Below are positions 5,380 through 6,986 of a stretch of DNA of 6,986 bases, one piece after another. The translations under genes were made by a program, and so were the position numbers. The stretch is from Prolixibacteraceae bacterium. Lineage in GTDB: Bacteria; Bacteroidota; Bacteroidia; Bacteroidales; Prolixibacteraceae. Every line of letters begins with the position of its first letter. Positions within the stretch are counted from its first letter, which is position 1. The stretch is taken from positions 1-6,986 of the forward strand of contig JAEUSS010000277.1 in assembly GCA_016788685.1 (NCBI GenBank), read 5' to 3'. The notes beneath the pieces are model-generated. The model was not told the origin of the DNA. It saw nothing but the letters and a program-made list of their open reading frames with translations, and searched no databases.

Positions 5380-6986
5380 ATGTTGGGAGCAAAAAGCCAT
5401 TCTGCATTAAATAAGGTCACTTTCGCCGGCTTGTTAATAACTATCGGAATTGTTTTCGGAGACATTGGTACCAGTCCGCTGTATGTGGTAAAAGCAATCA
5501 TTTCGGGTGTTGAACATTTTGATAAGGTATTGATATACGGCGGGATCTCTTGTGTATTCTGGACTCTTACACTTCAGACCACGGTAAAATACGCGCTGAT
5601 CACGCTGAGAGCCGACAATCACGGAGAGGGCGGGATATTCGCCCTATTTGCCCTGATGAAGAAAAAATCTCTTTGGGCTGCCGTTTTAACCATGGTTGGC
5701 GGCAGTGCGCTGCTCGCTGACGGAGTGATCACACCATCAATGACAGTAACTTCAGCCATCGAAGGCTTACGCCTGATTGATCCGCAGATCACTGTACTCC
5801 CTTTAGTTCTGATCATCATCACTTCCCTGTTTTTCATGCAGCAGTTCGGGACAGCTTTTCTGGGGAAGTCGTTCGGCCCGATTATGGTTATCTGGTTTAG
5901 CATGCTCGGAACATTGGGATTATCTCAGATAGTTACTCATCCCGAAATTCTGTACGCACTGAATCCGTATTACGCTTATGATTTCCTGGTAAACTATCCG
6001 AACGGATTTATACTGCTTGGAGCAGTATTCCTTTGTACTACGGGGGCAGAAGCTCTGTATTCCGATTTGGGACACTGCGGAATCAAAAACATCCAGGCCT
6101 CATGGATGTTCGTCAAAGTAACATTGGTACTCAATTACCTTGGGCAGGGAGCCTGGCTGATGAACCATCCGACTCCAAGCCAAGACCTCAACCCGTTTTT
6201 TGCCATTATGCCACAATGGTTCTTAATGCCCGGAATCTTCATTTCCACCGCGGCCGCAGTAATTGCCAGTCAGGCCCTTATTACCGGATCATACACACTG
6301 GTGAGCGAAGCTATCTCGCTAAACTTCTGGCCACGAATCAAAATTTTACATCCAACCCTGATTAAAGGGCAGGTGTACATTCCATTCGTCAACTGGATGC
6401 TTTGGTTCTTTTGTTGCTTCGTGATTTTGTTCTTTCAGGAATCGTCCAATATGGAAGCTGCATACGGACTGGCAATAACGATTACCATGATCATGACCTC
6501 TTCGCTGTTAATATTTTATCTGCATCAGAAAAATATATCGTTGCCCCTCATCGCGATTTTTGTTGTTGTTTTCGGCGCTATCGAAGGTTCATTTCTGATA
6601 GCCAACCTGCATAAGTTCCCCAACGGAGGCTGGTTCTCAATAGCACTGGCCTGCGTGTTCCTGGTCGTCATGATCGGATGGTTCTTTGGCCGGCGAATCA
6701 AAAACCGCCACATCAGTTTTTCTAATGTCAACAAATACCTGCATTTATTTAAAGACTTAAGCAACGACAAATCGATTCCTCAGATAGCCACCAACCTGGT
6801 CTATATCATCAAGGCCAATAACCTGCATCAAATAGAATCCAAAATCATGTTTTCGATCTTCAACAAACAGCCTAAGCGAGCCCAAACCTATTGGTTGCTG
6901 CATGTCGATATTGTTGATGAACCGGATACATTCAGCTACGAGGTTAACCAAATTATTCCCGGAACACTTATCCGGGTAGATTTTCA
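5380..6986 (+). CDS. kup: Kup-family potassium uptake permease (partial, C-terminus missing)
   Basis: The frame is open from ATG 5380 to the window end (535 codons; family members are usually about 620-660), so only the end of the cytosolic domain is missing. It is a polytopic inner-membrane transporter of the KUP/HAK/KT family, which imports K+ by proton symport in characterised members. Signature motifs in order: GDIGTSPLY at 27-35 in the first membrane helix, ADNHGEGGIFAL at 78-89, ALLADGVITP at 110-119 followed by SAIEGL, LGKSFGPI at 161-168, TTGAEALYSDLGHCG at 220-234, NYLGQGAW at 252-259, and IASQALITGSY at 295-305. The membrane domain ends near residue 437 (GWFFGRR), followed by a cytosolic domain from about 441 with SKIMFSIFNKQPKRAQTYW. 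A stop at 5368-5370 is just upstream in frame, so ATG 5380 is the first possible ATG. It is divergent from the exported 117-residue gene. Confidence 0.97.
   Translation, partial: MLGAKSHSALNKVTFAGLLITIGIVFGDIGTSPLYVVKAIISGVEHFDKVLIYGGISCVFWTLTLQTTVKYALITLRADNHGEGGIFALFALMKKKSLWAAVLTMVGGSALLADGVITPSMTVTSAIEGLRLIDPQITVLPLVLIIITSLFFMQQFGTAFLGKSFGPIMVIWFSMLGTLGLSQIVTHPEILYALNPYYAYDFLVNYPNGFILLGAVFLCTTGAEALYSDLGHCGIKNIQASWMFVKVTLVLNYLGQGAWLMNHPTPSQDLNPFFAIMPQWFLMPGIFISTAAAVIASQALITGSYTLVSEAISLNFWPRIKILHPTLIKGQVYIPFVNWMLWFFCCFVILFFQESSNMEAAYGLAITITMIMTSSLLIFYLHQKNISLPLIAIFVVVFGAIEGSFLIANLHKFPNGGWFSIALACVFLVVMIGWFFGRRIKNRHISFSNVNKYLHLFKDLSNDKSIPQIATNLVYIIKANNLHQIESKIMFSIFNKQPKRAQTYWLLHVDIVDEPDTFSYEVNQIIPGTLIRVDF

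Noticed and set aside
6033..6365. 110-codon plus-strand frame and other open frames inside kup
   Set aside because: They lie in other frames of a strongly supported kup coding region and resemble no protein.

Overview
The window looks like chromosomal DNA from a member of the Bacteroidota. The signs are a very large exported protein carrying SprB-type, PA14-like, Ig-like and HYR modules, Bacteroidota-style promoter cores (TAnnTTTG) in several gene gaps, A/T-rich start regions without strong Shine-Dalgarno sequences, and a kup gene with the signature motifs of that family. No mobile element, CRISPR array, tRNA or rRNA is visible. A more exact placement (for example a marine Marinilabiliales-like organism) would be a guess.

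Layout. Positions 3308 down to 1 (minus strand) hold the first 1102 codons of a giant secreted, adhesin-like protein whose C-terminus lies outside the window. Its upstream gap (3309-3696) has no convincing gene. Next on the minus strand is a probable two-gene unit: a MmcQ/YjbR-family protein (4351-3998) followed by a small S4-domain RNA-binding protein of the YbcJ type (3906-3697), with a promoter core just upstream and a hairpin terminator just downstream. Further upstream are a 45-residue single-span membrane protein (4616-4479) with its own strong terminator, and a 117-residue exported protein of unknown function (5132-4779) with its own promoter. Divergent from the latter, on the plus strand, is kup (5380 to the window end), a potassium uptake permease cut off by the window edge after 535 codons.

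How the parts relate. The genes look like several small independent transcription units rather than a pathway: a cell-surface protein, two small cytosolic nucleic-acid-associated proteins, a tiny membrane protein, an exported orphan, and a potassium transporter. The gap between the exported orphan and kup (5133-5379) is the most regulatory-looking part. It holds two outward-facing promoter candidates, a CRP/FNR-like palindrome, and a nested set of inverted repeats closed by a long stem. No clear previously undescribed system is evident. The best leads are the kup upstream region, the two unassigned small proteins, and the domain mosaic of the giant exported protein.
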